Notes under the pieces: generated by a model | Database searches by the model: none | The model's input: the letters and a program-made list of their open reading frames with translations, nothing else | What the model was told of the DNA's origin: nothing | From: Oribacterium sp. | Lineage (GTDB): Bacteria > Bacillota_A > Clostridia > Lachnospirales > Lachnospiraceae | Length of the DNA: 5,687 bases | Assembly (NCBI GenBank): GCA_017940955.1 | Contig: JAGAXP010000212.1 | Span: forward strand, 1 to 5,687 | Direction of reading: 5' to 3' | Made by a program: the position numbers and the translations under genes | Shown here: positions 1 to 5,290 of the stretch, piece after piece | How the letters are laid out: each line of letters opens with the position of its first letter | Position numbering within the stretch: position 1 is the stretch's first letter

Positions 1-291
1 AAGACCTCTTACATCATCCTTTATGTTCTCATCAAGCCATGCTCTAACCTTATTAAGAGTGTTCTTATAATCAGAAATCTTTGTTCCGATAACCAGATCC
101 TTAACCGCCTCAAGAGCGTTTGTGATCTTCTGTCCGCCGGGGACCTCACCTACACCTTCAACACCGTTTGAATCTGTAAGGATAACAATATTCCTTGTGA
201 AGTATGGTGCATGTGCTCCTGAAAGGTTAAGCTCCATACAATCGTGACCTGCAACAGGGAATACTTCCATCTTAGAAATTACTGGAATCAT
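1..291 (-). CDS. gudD: D-glucarate dehydratase, N-terminal part (cut by the window edge)
   Basis: Partial gene; the first 97 codons are visible. It should dehydrate D-glucarate (and perhaps L-idarate) to 5-keto-4-deoxy-D-glucarate in the cytoplasm. The N-terminus matches remembered E. coli GudD closely: residues 9-33 read EVFPVAGHD, then LNLSGAHAPYFTRNIV, followed by GVGEVPGGQKI at about 46-56. This is the N-terminal capping domain of the mandelate racemase subgroup of the enolase superfamily. The catalytic Lys, His and metal ligands lie in the barrel, outside the window, so activity cannot be judged here. The ATG at 289-291 is set by AAGGAG at 299-304 with a 7-base spacer. It sits 133 bases after the stop of the membrane-protein gene and has its own leader. 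The related non-catalytic-type paralogue GudX is an alternative, but the SGAHAPYF block fits GudD better. Confidence 0.92.
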   Translation of the reverse strand, partial: MIPVISKMEVFPVAGHDCMELNLSGAHAPYFTRNIVILTDSNGVEGVGEVPGGQKITNALEAVKDLVIGTKISDYKNTLNKVRAWLDENIKDDVRGL

Positions 292-424
292 TTTTCTTCT
301 CCTTTTCCATGTGAGGGCAGCATAATGTCTGCTTCTTTTTTATGGTACCTGCCGGTACATCATTTCTAATTTTTTATATGGTAAAACCCCGCTGTCGACT
401 TACGTGGTCTTATCTCAACAGTAG
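292..424 (-). promoter_or_regulatory. Leader and probable promoter region of the downstream gudD
   Basis: This spacer of 133 bases lies upstream of the gudD at 1-291. On the minus strand there is a TATAAA-like -10 candidate at 373-378, but no good -35 at standard spacing, so an activator or another sigma factor may be involved. Between it and the Shine-Dalgarno site are two inverted repeats. GTACC (345-349) and GGTAC (354-358) flank a 4-base centre. GCAG-CAT (317-323) and ATG-T-CTGC (325-332) form a second with one bulged base. Both are placed where a repressor operator or leader hairpin would act. A 7-base stem with one G-U pair (392-398 with 415-421), followed by four T residues, is too weak to call a terminator for the preceding gene. 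Confidence 0.4.
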
Positions 425-1345
425 TTATAAATATTGAGCCAGCTTTACAATGTGAGTGAGCTCAGGGTAGGGATCACGCATCAGCGTTTTCTCGTCAGGT
501 TCATATTTAGACGAGAAACCTGCAGCAAGAAATCTGTTCTTTATGAAAACATCTACAGTATTTTCAGATACAGATACCCCAATCTTGCCCGGTGTATAAT
601 CAGAAAGTGCTTTAACCTTATTTAAAAAACTGTCATTTGGAAGCCCTGATGATTTAGCCGTATCGTCAAATCCATCAGATGCCGCCCCGGCCGCTTCATT
701 ATCTCCTGATTTACACGATGTTATGTACAAATGAAACCGCTTTGGGAATCCTTCGGGAAGCTCAGCCTCTTTGTAACCTGACACGTCAAAAAATGATTTT
801 CTTGCAGCTTCACTCATAAGCTCATCTTCCACGATTACGGCTTTTATACCTGTGGCTTTTGGAAACTCCAGGTGAGACCAGTTTCCGGTACTCACTTCTG
901 CTGCTATTCCCTTATCATTTTTTCTTTCAACAACAGTAATATCAGAAGATGAAATAACTGTATTATCTTTACTGCCCCTTATACTTTTAAAAACCGCAAA
1001 GGTCTTTTCAACAAATGGAAATATATGGGCGCTTTTAACCATGGATTCATCAACAGAAGTACCCTTTTCCTCTATTTCCGAGGCATTGATCTTCTTAAGG
1101 GTAGTCAGTGAAATGTTGGCATTTTCACAATTCCTGACGTAATCCTTCTGAAACCTGCGAAATACAAAAAGCTGAAGAAACAGCGCCGCAACCAGAAGTG
1201 CCAGTGTGATATAAAATTGTTTCAAAACCGAAACTGCCAGTACCATTACCAGTACTGCTATCATCAGATATGCTGTATAGCGAACCTTTTTGTTTTCGCT
1301 TTTCAACTCCGAAATGTACTCATTTACTGATTTTGACGTATTCAA
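425..1345 (-). CDS. Two-helix membrane protein of unknown function (DUF3137-like C-terminal region possible)
   Basis: A 306-residue protein that I do not recognise with certainty. A short charged N-terminus (1-22) is followed by two hydrophobic helices at about 24-41 and 44-63 with a very short turn, then RRFQKDY. Both termini are therefore probably cytoplasmic, leaving a soluble domain of about 240 residues. The C-terminal part (about 190-306) has the run F-x-K-R-F-x-L-Y-I-T, then FLNKVKAL, then short beta-strand-like segments ending in VDVFIKNRF. This resembles the general plan of DUF3137 proteins, but from memory only. Residues 212-235 are a Gly/Ala/Asp/Ser-rich insert, probably a loop. 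The start is TTG at 1343-1345, chosen because a perfect AAGGAGG lies at 1354-1360 with an 8-base spacer and no ATG fits. It follows the transporter terminator and has its own upstream region, so it is probably a separate transcription unit with no evident link to sugar-acid use. Confidence 0.75.
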   Translation of the reverse strand: MNTSKSVNEYISELKSENKKVRYTAYLMIAVLVMVLAVSVLKQFYITLALLVAALFLQLFVFRRFQKDYVRNCENANISLTTLKKINASEIEEKGTSVDESMVKSAHIFPFVEKTFAVFKSIRGSKDNTVISSSDITVVERKNDKGIAAEVSTGNWSHLEFPKATGIKAVIVEDELMSEAARKSFFDVSGYKEAELPEGFPKRFHLYITSCKSGDNEAAGAASDGFDDTAKSSGLPNDSFLNKVKALSDYTPGKIGVSVSENTVDVFIKNRFLAAGFSSKYEPDEKTLMRDPYPELTHIVKLAQYL

Positions 1346-1353
1346 TTTATCGT

Positions 1354-1360
1354 CCTCCTT
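1354..1360 (-). promoter_or_regulatory. Shine-Dalgarno site that fixes a TTG start
   Basis: The minus strand reads AAGGAGG here, fully complementary to the 16S rRNA tail, 8 bases before TTG at 1343-1345. No in-frame ATG lies near it. It is the reason for calling the rare TTG start of the 306-residue membrane protein. Confidence 0.8.
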
Positions 1361-1410
1361 ATAAAAAGCCGTTTTACATTCTTTATCGGAATGTAATAAT
1401 AATCAGCTTT

Positions 1411-1419
1411 ATTTTAACA
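1411..1419 (-). promoter_or_regulatory. Candidate extended -10 promoter of the membrane-protein gene
   Basis: The minus strand reads TGT followed by TAAAAT, an extended -10 element with five of six consensus bases. The -35 position (about 1434-1440) is only T-rich and falls within one arm of a long inverted repeat. Transcription would start about 65 bases before the TTG codon. The call rests on pattern alone. Confidence 0.35.
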
Positions 1420-1422
1420 GGA

Positions 1423-1461
1423 TTTCAGATCATAAAAAGATACTCTTTTCATCATCTGAAA
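1423..1461. repeat. Long imperfect hairpin or operator dyad upstream of the membrane-protein gene
   Basis: Two 18-base arms (1423-1440 and 1444-1461) match as inverted repeats at 16 of 18 positions around a 3-base centre. The outer eight pairs (TTTCAGAT with ATCTGAAA) and inner six pairs (AAAAGA with TCTTTT) are perfect. In minus-strand RNA one of the two mismatches becomes a G-U pair. No T-run follows on either strand, so it is not a standard terminator. It overlaps the -35 region of the candidate promoter at 1411-1419, which suits an operator or an RNA structure at the start of that transcript. Confidence 0.6.
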
Positions 1462-1468
1462 CTCTTTT

Positions 1469-1506
1469 AAAAAGTGAGTAGGAGAGAAAGCATCCTCTCC
1501 CACTCA
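1469..1506 (-). terminator. Intrinsic terminator of the TTT transporter operon
   Basis: On the minus strand a 12-base stem (1495-1506 pairing with 1475-1486, one G-U pair, GAGTGGGAGAG type) closes an 8-base loop. Five T residues follow at 1473-1469. It lies about 50 bases after the tctC stop and separates the transporter operon from the membrane-protein gene. Confidence 0.85.
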
Positions 1507-1557
1507 TTTGAATCTTAGGAGTAGATTAATATTAAAGAATAATCAGAGTATTAAATA

Positions 1558-2622
1558 TTAGCCTTCTACAGAAGCTGCAATCTCCTTGAATGTCTCAAGA
1601 TAAGCCTTGTCATTAGCCTCTGAATCAGCAGCTGAGAGATAGTAAGGATTGATCTGCATGTTCTTGAGATCTTCCTGGCACTTCTCATTGTCAACTACAG
1701 CCTTTGTTGTGTTCTCGAACCATGCGATAACAGAAGCATCTGTTCCTGCAGGGAAGTAGAATGAATAGTCACAGTCAGGATATACGAAATCGATTCCCTG
1801 CTCCTTAAGTGTAGGAACATCCGGCATAAGCTCTGATCTCTTCTCTGTAGGGATACCTACGCAAAGGAACTGGCCTGCATCGATGTAATCCTTTGTGTTA
1901 ACGAATGCACCCGGCATCATGTCAACCTGGCCTGAAAGCATTGCAGTAACCTTATCTGAGTTTGATCCAACGTCTACGAGATCAAGGTCGATACCTGCGA
2001 TCTGCTCGAACTTAAGGAACTCATAGTATGTATAAGCACCAACCTCTGTACATGCCTTAAGTGCGCCCGGATTTGCCTTTGCAGCATCAAGGAAAGCATT
2101 GAGATCTGAGTACTTCTCAGGATTTACATAGAGACCCTGTGCATCATTCTTTGCAAATGTTGGTCCGAGTGTAAATGCTGTGTAATCATAATCTGTGATA
2201 CCTGCAACGTTAGCAACGTTTACAAGGTTGTGTCCGTAAAGAACTGTAAGACCGTCATTAGCTGCTGAAAGAACCTGGTTAGCTGCTACAGATCCTGAAG
2301 CACCTGAAGCGTTAACTACTACGAAGTCAGCGCCTGTAGCTTCCTTAGCATACTGTGCGAATATACGAGCTGAAAGGTCTGTATCTCCACCTGCACCTGC
2401 GGGAAGAACCAGAGAGATAGGGCCTGATGGTGTCCAGTCAGATGATGATGCTGCTGCAGCATCTCCGGAAGCTGCTGTTGTCTCTGCTGCTACAGCTGCG
2501 GCTGTTGTTTCAGCGGCCTTTGTCTCCTGAGCCTTTGTCTCTGCCGGCTGTGATGAGCCACATGCTGCAAGGCTTAATGCCATTCCACCTGCAAGTACTG
2601 CTGATAAGATTCTTTTTTTCAT
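1558..2622 (-). CDS. tctC: TTT transporter substrate-binding lipoprotein (TctC/Bug family)
   Basis: Extracytoplasmic receptor that binds a carboxylated substrate and delivers it to TctA/TctB. The 354-residue precursor starts with a lipoprotein signal peptide: MKKR, a hydrophobic stretch, and lipobox L-A-A-C with Cys21 as the lipidated residue. Residues 22-61 are an Ala/Thr/Glu-rich tether, typical of Lachnospiraceae lipoproteins. The mature two-lobed fold follows. The first ligand loop is at 72-86 (VLPAGAGGDTD then L-S-A-R), the counterpart of the PGGxxD--AR motif of Bug proteins. Later blocks are GASGSVAANQ (107-116), SGQVDMMPG (230-238), IDAGQF (247-252) and VPTLKEQGI (269-277). The ATG at 2620-2622 has AAGGAG at 2630-2635 with a 7-base spacer. 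It is the last gene of the operon, 172 bases after tctA, and is followed by a terminator. Bug proteins bind many organic acids. The flanking glucarate dehydratases suggest a hexarate, which is inference. Confidence 0.93.
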   Translation of the reverse strand: MKKRILSAVLAGGMALSLAACGSSQPAETKAQETKAAETTAAAVAAETTAASGDAAAASSSDWTPSGPISLVLPAGAGGDTDLSARIFAQYAKEATGADFVVVNASGASGSVAANQVLSAANDGLTVLYGHNLVNVANVAGITDYDYTAFTLGPTFAKNDAQGLYVNPEKYSDLNAFLDAAKANPGALKACTEVGAYTYYEFLKFEQIAGIDLDLVDVGSNSDKVTAMLSGQVDMMPGAFVNTKDYIDAGQFLCVGIPTEKRSELMPDVPTLKEQGIDFVYPDCDYSFYFPAGTDASVIAWFENTTKAVVDNEKCQEDLKNMQINPYYLSAADSEANDKAYLETFKEIAASVEG

Positions 2623-2657
2623 AGTTTTTCTCCTTTTGGGCTTTGCCCTTGATGTTT

Positions 2658-2702
2658 AGGTGGGTGTTACCTCACCTTTATTTACTCTTCCTTTAGGGAA
2701 GA
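2658..2702 (-). promoter_or_regulatory. Two small hairpins in the tctC leader
   Basis: On the minus strand a 6-base stem TCTTCC/GGAAGA (2686-2702, 5-base loop) comes first. A second stem follows at 2658-2677: AGGTG with CACCT, plus GGT with ACC, one bulged base and a 3-base loop. The second ends 22 bases before the tctC Shine-Dalgarno site. They may stabilise or tune translation of a separate tctC message. No convincing promoter is seen in this gap. Confidence 0.4.
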
Positions 2703-2747
2703 TATTTACTTAGGTTACGTTGATTCGAATGTATAAAAGTTCTTTTT

Positions 2748-2789
2748 AATTCCCGGATCAACCGAAGTCTGTGCATTGATCCGGGAATT
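2748..2789 (-). repeat. Perfect 14-bp inverted repeat just after tctA (probable mRNA-stabilising hairpin)
   Basis: Arms 2748-2761 and 2776-2789 are perfect complements (AATTCCCGGATCAA type) around a 14-base loop. The hairpin begins 5 bases after the tctA stop. In the operon direction the stem is followed by AAAAAG, not a T-run, so it should not terminate strongly. A 3'-end protecting or processing structure between tctA and tctC fits better. The T-rich side (TGTTTTT at 2790-2796) faces the plus direction, where no gene is seen. Confidence 0.7.
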
Positions 2790-2794
2790 TGTTT

Positions 2795-4306
2795 TTATGC
2801 TTTTGCCGCTGCCTTCTTCTGCTGTGCTGCTTTTACCTCTTTAAATACTGACCAGATAAGTACGCCGCAGGCTACAAACCAGAAGAAATCGAAGATAGGA
2901 TGTGTGAAGAAAGCACCGAAGCTCTTGTAGCTCATGATACCTCTTCTCAGGTAAGTCTCTGTCATTGAACCTACCAGGAAACAAAGAACGAATGGTGTGG
3001 TCGGAAGCTTGAACTTGTGGTAAATATATCCGACGATACCGAATACGATGATGGACTGAACATCAAATACTCTGTTGTTTGTTGCATAAGCACCAACTGC
3101 GCAAAGTACAAGGATTAGAGGCATAAGGATGTGCTTTGGAACCTTAAGTACCTGTACGAATGCCTTGATACATGTCCATTCAACTACCAGCATGATAAGG
3201 TCGCAGACCATACATGCAGCGAAGATACCGTATACAACGTCTGCATTCTTTACGAAGAGAAGCGGACCTGCCGAAAGCCCGTGAATAAGGAAACCACCGA
3301 GCATCATAGCGGTAACACCATCACCCGGGATACCAAGAACCAGGAGAGGGATCATTGCACCACCGATGGTAGCATTGTTGGCACACTCTGTAGCTACGAT
3401 ACCTTCAGGCTCGCCATGTCCGAAGGTTTCGGGATGCTTACTCATGTTCTTTGCTGTTACGTATGAAAGCATACCTGAGGTTGAACCGCCGATACCGGGA
3501 AGGATACCGATTCCGGTACCGATGATGGCTGATCTCAAAGCTCCCGGGAGCCATGAAATAAATTCTTTCATTGAGAAGCCGAAGCCCTTAACCTTTGTTA
3601 CAGGGATTGTCTGAACGCCCTTGGCATTCATCTCCTCTGCTGATATAAGGATATCTGCTACGGCGAAAATTCCGATAAGTGTTGTAAGCTGGTTGAAACC
3701 TGCCAGGAGATCCTGATTTCCAAATATGAATCTCGGAGTTCCGTCGATAGGTGCCATACCTACGAAGCAGAATACAAGTCCGAAGAGGCCTGCCAGGAGA
3801 CCCTTTACCATGTTTCCTGAGGAAAGGATCGCAACCATGGTAAGTGCGAAGAAGCAGATACCGAAGTTCTCAACCGGTGTGAACTTGAGGGCTACGTCCG
3901 CAAGCATAGGTGCGAAGAAGGAAAGGATGAAGAATGAGAAAAGTGATCCAAGGAAGGAGAACACGATTCCGATTCCAAGTGCTCTCATGGCCTCGCCCTT
4001 CTGAGCCATTGGGTAACCGTCAAAAGTTGTTGCTATGGATGATGCTGTACCCGGCATGTTGAGAAGTATTGCCGAGATAAGACCACCGGAGATACCTCCG
4101 ATATAAACCGCAACCAGGACGTTCATACCAAGTGAAGCTTCCATTGTGAAAGTAAGAGGAAGCATCAGGGCAACCGCCATGGATGCTGAAAGACCCGGGA
4201 TGGATCCGAATACGATACCGATTGCTACACCGGCAACCATAAATGCTATTGAAATCGGCTGGCAGACACCAAGGAAAGCAGCTCCTAACTGTGCTAATGC
4301 ATTCAT
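2795..4306 (-). CDS. tctA: TTT transporter large membrane subunit (TctA family)
   Basis: Large permease subunit of the tripartite tricarboxylate transporter. It forms the substrate path in the cytoplasmic membrane and is driven by an ion gradient, with no ATPase. At 503 residues it has the family's usual length, with about 10-12 hydrophobic segments. Both family signatures are clear. The N-terminal half has GSIPGLSASMAVALMLPLTF (34-53), Y-I-G-G-I-S-G-G (68-75), LLNMPGT (81-87) and DGYPMAQKGEA (96-106). The second half repeats the theme with GILPGIGGSTSG (267-278), GEPEGIVATE (298-307), NNA (310-312) and LGIPGDG (324-330). The C-terminus is a Lys/Ala-rich cytoplasmic tail. The ATG at 4304-4306 is preceded by AAGGAGG at 4314-4320 (7-base spacer), which starts just after the tctB stop. 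The 16-base gap shows co-transcription with tctB. Confidence 0.96.
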   Translation of the reverse strand: MNALAQLGAAFLGVCQPISIAFMVAGVAIGIVFGSIPGLSASMAVALMLPLTFTMEASLGMNVLVAVYIGGISGGLISAILLNMPGTASSIATTFDGYPMAQKGEAMRALGIGIVFSFLGSLFSFFILSFFAPMLADVALKFTPVENFGICFFALTMVAILSSGNMVKGLLAGLFGLVFCFVGMAPIDGTPRFIFGNQDLLAGFNQLTTLIGIFAVADILISAEEMNAKGVQTIPVTKVKGFGFSMKEFISWLPGALRSAIIGTGIGILPGIGGSTSGMLSYVTAKNMSKHPETFGHGEPEGIVATECANNATIGGAMIPLLVLGIPGDGVTAMMLGGFLIHGLSAGPLLFVKNADVVYGIFAACMVCDLIMLVVEWTCIKAFVQVLKVPKHILMPLILVLCAVGAYATNNRVFDVQSIIVFGIVGYIYHKFKLPTTPFVLCFLVGSMTETYLRRGIMSYKSFGAFFTHPIFDFFWFVACGVLIWSVFKEVKAAQQKKAAAKA

Positions 4307-4322
4307 TTTGAACCCTCCTTAA

Positions 4323-4817
4323 TTAAAATGCCAGGATTCCGCCGGGAAGAACAATCTTGAAACCGTAGCGGAAAAGGAAATAAACAACTACTGTGAATAC
4401 TACATCGATGATCGCGTACTGGATGAGATCCTTTTTGGTTCTCTTATTATCAGGTGCCAGGATGTAGATCTGAATGATGAGATATACCAGTGTACTCACT
4501 ATGAAGCCCACAGGCTTAAGAATGTTAACATAGATGATGGCAGATACAAGGCTTCCGAGAACTCTCTTATAGTCCGATGTATCCTTGAAACCTGAAGCCT
4601 CAAGCTCGGCTGCATTAGCCTTGAATCTTGAAAAAGTTTCAACCAGAAGTATGCCTGCAAGAACAAGAATTATTGCTCCTACTAAGGTTGGCATGAAGTC
4701 CGGTCCGATCTCCATGACCTTGGATTTCGGAAGAGCCTTTGCTCCGATGATAAGAGCGATGCCCAGAACTGCGTAAAAGATGCCGACAACGAAGTCGCCA
4801 TATTTTTTAAAGAACAT
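4323..4817 (-). CDS. tctB: TTT transporter small membrane subunit (TctB family)
   Basis: Small membrane subunit of the tripartite tricarboxylate transporter, needed with TctA and TctC for uptake. The 164-residue protein has hydrophobic helices at about 8-28, 41-62, 86-121 (probably two close helices) and 132-152. A charged cytoplasmic or external loop lies at 63-84 (Lys/Glu-rich). The block E-I-G-P-D-F-M-P at 36-43 matches the IGPxxFP motif between helices 1 and 2 of this family. Sequence is otherwise weakly conserved among TctB proteins, so position next to tctA adds weight. The ATG at 4815-4817 has an unusual AAAGGGGG Shine-Dalgarno site at 4825-4832. It is the first gene of the operon. A short ORF of doubtful reality (4807-4971) overlaps its first codons in another frame. 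Confidence 0.93.
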   Translation of the reverse strand: MFFKKYGDFVVGIFYAVLGIALIIGAKALPKSKVMEIGPDFMPTLVGAIILVLAGILLVETFSRFKANAAELEASGFKDTSDYKRVLGSLVSAIIYVNILKPVGFIVSTLVYLIIQIYILAPDNKRTKKDLIQYAIIDVVFTVVVYFLFRYGFKIVLPGGILAF

Positions 4818-4971
4818 TTAAGTTCCCCCTTTCTTTACCGGTGACCCGGATGCTCTGCCATTCAGCAGAAAGTTTATCTTTCATAAGATTTGAAATCTTA
4901 TTCAATTCGATAATAAATTCGGAAGGAATTTCCTTATCTGTTGTAATATTAGAATAACTGATGTGAAACAT
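4807..4971 (-). CDS. Doubtful small ORF overlapping the start of tctB
   Basis: An ATG at 4969-4971 opens a 54-codon frame that ends in TAA at 4807-4809, overlapping the first 11 bases of tctB in a different frame. The product starts MFHISYSNITTDKEIPSEF and has a mixed, soluble-looking composition with a WQSIRVTGKERG segment near the end. I recognise no family. No Shine-Dalgarno site precedes the ATG, and a candidate promoter (4951-4979) overlaps the start, so the ORF could be read only from a promoter further upstream. It may be a coupled leader ORF for tctB, a gene remnant or chance. Confidence 0.25.
   Translation of the reverse strand: MFHISYSNITTDKEIPSEFIIELNKISNLMKDKLSAEWQSIRVTGKERGNLNVL
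4883..4901. promoter_or_regulatory. Perfect 19-bp palindrome in the tctB leader (operator-like)
   Basis: ATAAGATTT and AAATCTTAT flank a single central base at 4892, with all nine pairs perfect. It lies about 65-85 bases before the tctB ATG. The ATAAG/CTTAT half-sites also form part of the larger dyad at 5007-5040, so one regulator might bind both. In RNA it would fold only with a strained loop, which favours a protein-binding site. Confidence 0.45.
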
Positions 4972-4979
4972 TCTGTAAA
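4951..4979 (-). promoter_or_regulatory. Candidate sigma-70 promoter of the tctBAC operon
   Basis: The minus strand reads TTTACA (4979-4974, five of six -35 bases), a 17-base spacer, then TATTCT (4956-4951, four of six -10 bases). A start near 4944 would give a leader of about 125 bases. An alternative -10, TATAAG, lies at 5011-5016 but has no good -35. The region is AT-rich, so chance matches are likely. Confidence 0.4.
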
Positions 4980-5006
4980 ACTCGTAATTCTAATGTCAGA
5001 TTAAGT

Positions 5007-5040
5007 AAATCTTATACATAGCACGCTATCCATAAGTTTT
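5007..5040. promoter_or_regulatory. 34-bp operator-like dyad upstream of the tctBAC promoter
   Basis: The plus strand has AAA-n-CTTAT-nn-ATAGC-nn-GCTAT-nn-ATAAG-n-TTT, with the n positions unpaired, centred between 5023 and 5024. Thirteen of 17 pairs match. The symmetrical gaps and the almost absent loop suggest a dimeric or tetrameric DNA-binding protein rather than an RNA hairpin. The centre lies about 80 bases upstream of the start predicted from the promoter at 4951-4979, a position that suits an activator. The regulator is not encoded in the window. Confidence 0.5.
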
Positions 5041-5053
5041 GCTTTTAGTTTAG

Positions 5054-5136
5054 CTAATATAAATATTAGTAAATCTAATGTTAATTATTTGACGCAAAGT
5101 TATTTTAATGCAAATTTTTGCAAATCATACCGTATG
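5054..5136. repeat. Cluster of short palindromes in an AT-rich stretch
   Basis: Four short inverted repeats lie close together. CTAATAT/ATATTAG is at 5054-5069 (2-base centre), ATTAG/CTAAT at 5065-5079 (5-base centre), TGCAAA/TTTGCA at 5109-5122 (2-base centre) and CATAC/GTATG at 5126-5136 (1-base centre). They may be regulator or nucleoid-protein sites upstream of the transporter operon, but AT-rich DNA produces such repeats readily. I see no gene here. Confidence 0.3.
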
Positions 5137-5171
5137 TCATAATATTTCAACAAAAATCAGGAACACGCAGA

Positions 5172-5219
5172 AATCCACAGGGGACAGTTCTCGCCGGCGA
5201 GAACCGTCCCCTGTGGATT
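5172..5219. repeat. REP-like 48-bp GC-rich palindrome
   Basis: Bases 5172-5195 and 5196-5219 are inverted copies with one mismatched pair (5186 with 5205) and no loop. Each arm contains CCACAGGGGAC followed by GTTCTCGCC. The CACAGGGGACGGTTCTC core resembles dispersed palindromes that I remember from many bacterial genomes, often associated with IS200-like (REP-associated tyrosine) transposases. No transposase is present here. It stands out as GC-rich within AT-rich flanks and has no T-run, so it is probably a mobile intergenic repeat rather than a terminator. Confidence 0.7.
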
Positions 5220-5225
5220 GTAGAA

Positions 5226-5258
5226 TGACCCGGAGATACCTTTCGCATCCCCGGGTCA
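5226..5258 (-). terminator. Probable terminator or 3'-end hairpin of the upstream gudD
   Basis: On the minus strand a 12-base stem (TGACCCGG-G-GAT with ATC-T-CCGGGTCA, one G-U pair) closes a 9-base loop, 33 bases after the gudD stop. The G-U pair becomes an A-C mismatch on the other strand, so the structure favours minus-strand RNA. The following sequence (TTCTAC) is only weakly T-rich, so termination may be partial. Confidence 0.55.
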
Positions 5259-5290
5259 AACGGAATAAATTATAAATTGTCAAAGGTTTA

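Noticed and set aside
2427..2624. Plus-strand Leu-rich open frame opposite the tctC signal peptide and linker.
   Set aside because: Its Leu/Ser repeats are the complement of the Ala/Thr-rich linker codons. It has no ribosome binding site and lies wholly within tctC.
2748..2796. Hairpin plus TGTTTTT read as an intrinsic terminator.
   Set aside because: The T-rich tail is on the plus strand, where no gene ends. In the operon direction the stem is followed by A residues, so it would not stop tctA transcription efficiently.
3131..4004. Several plus-strand open frames opposite tctA.
   Set aside because: They lie within a gene with intact family motifs, overlap each other, and have no family signal. 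They are shadow frames.
5172..5219. REP-like palindrome as the gudD terminator.
   Set aside because: There is no T-run on either side, and a better placed hairpin at 5226-5258 lies nearer the stop.
4818..5290. CRISPR array, riboswitch or tRNA in the long spacer.
   Set aside because: No regularly spaced direct repeats, no recognisable riboswitch core and no cloverleaf are seen; the repeats are separate palindromes of different sequence.
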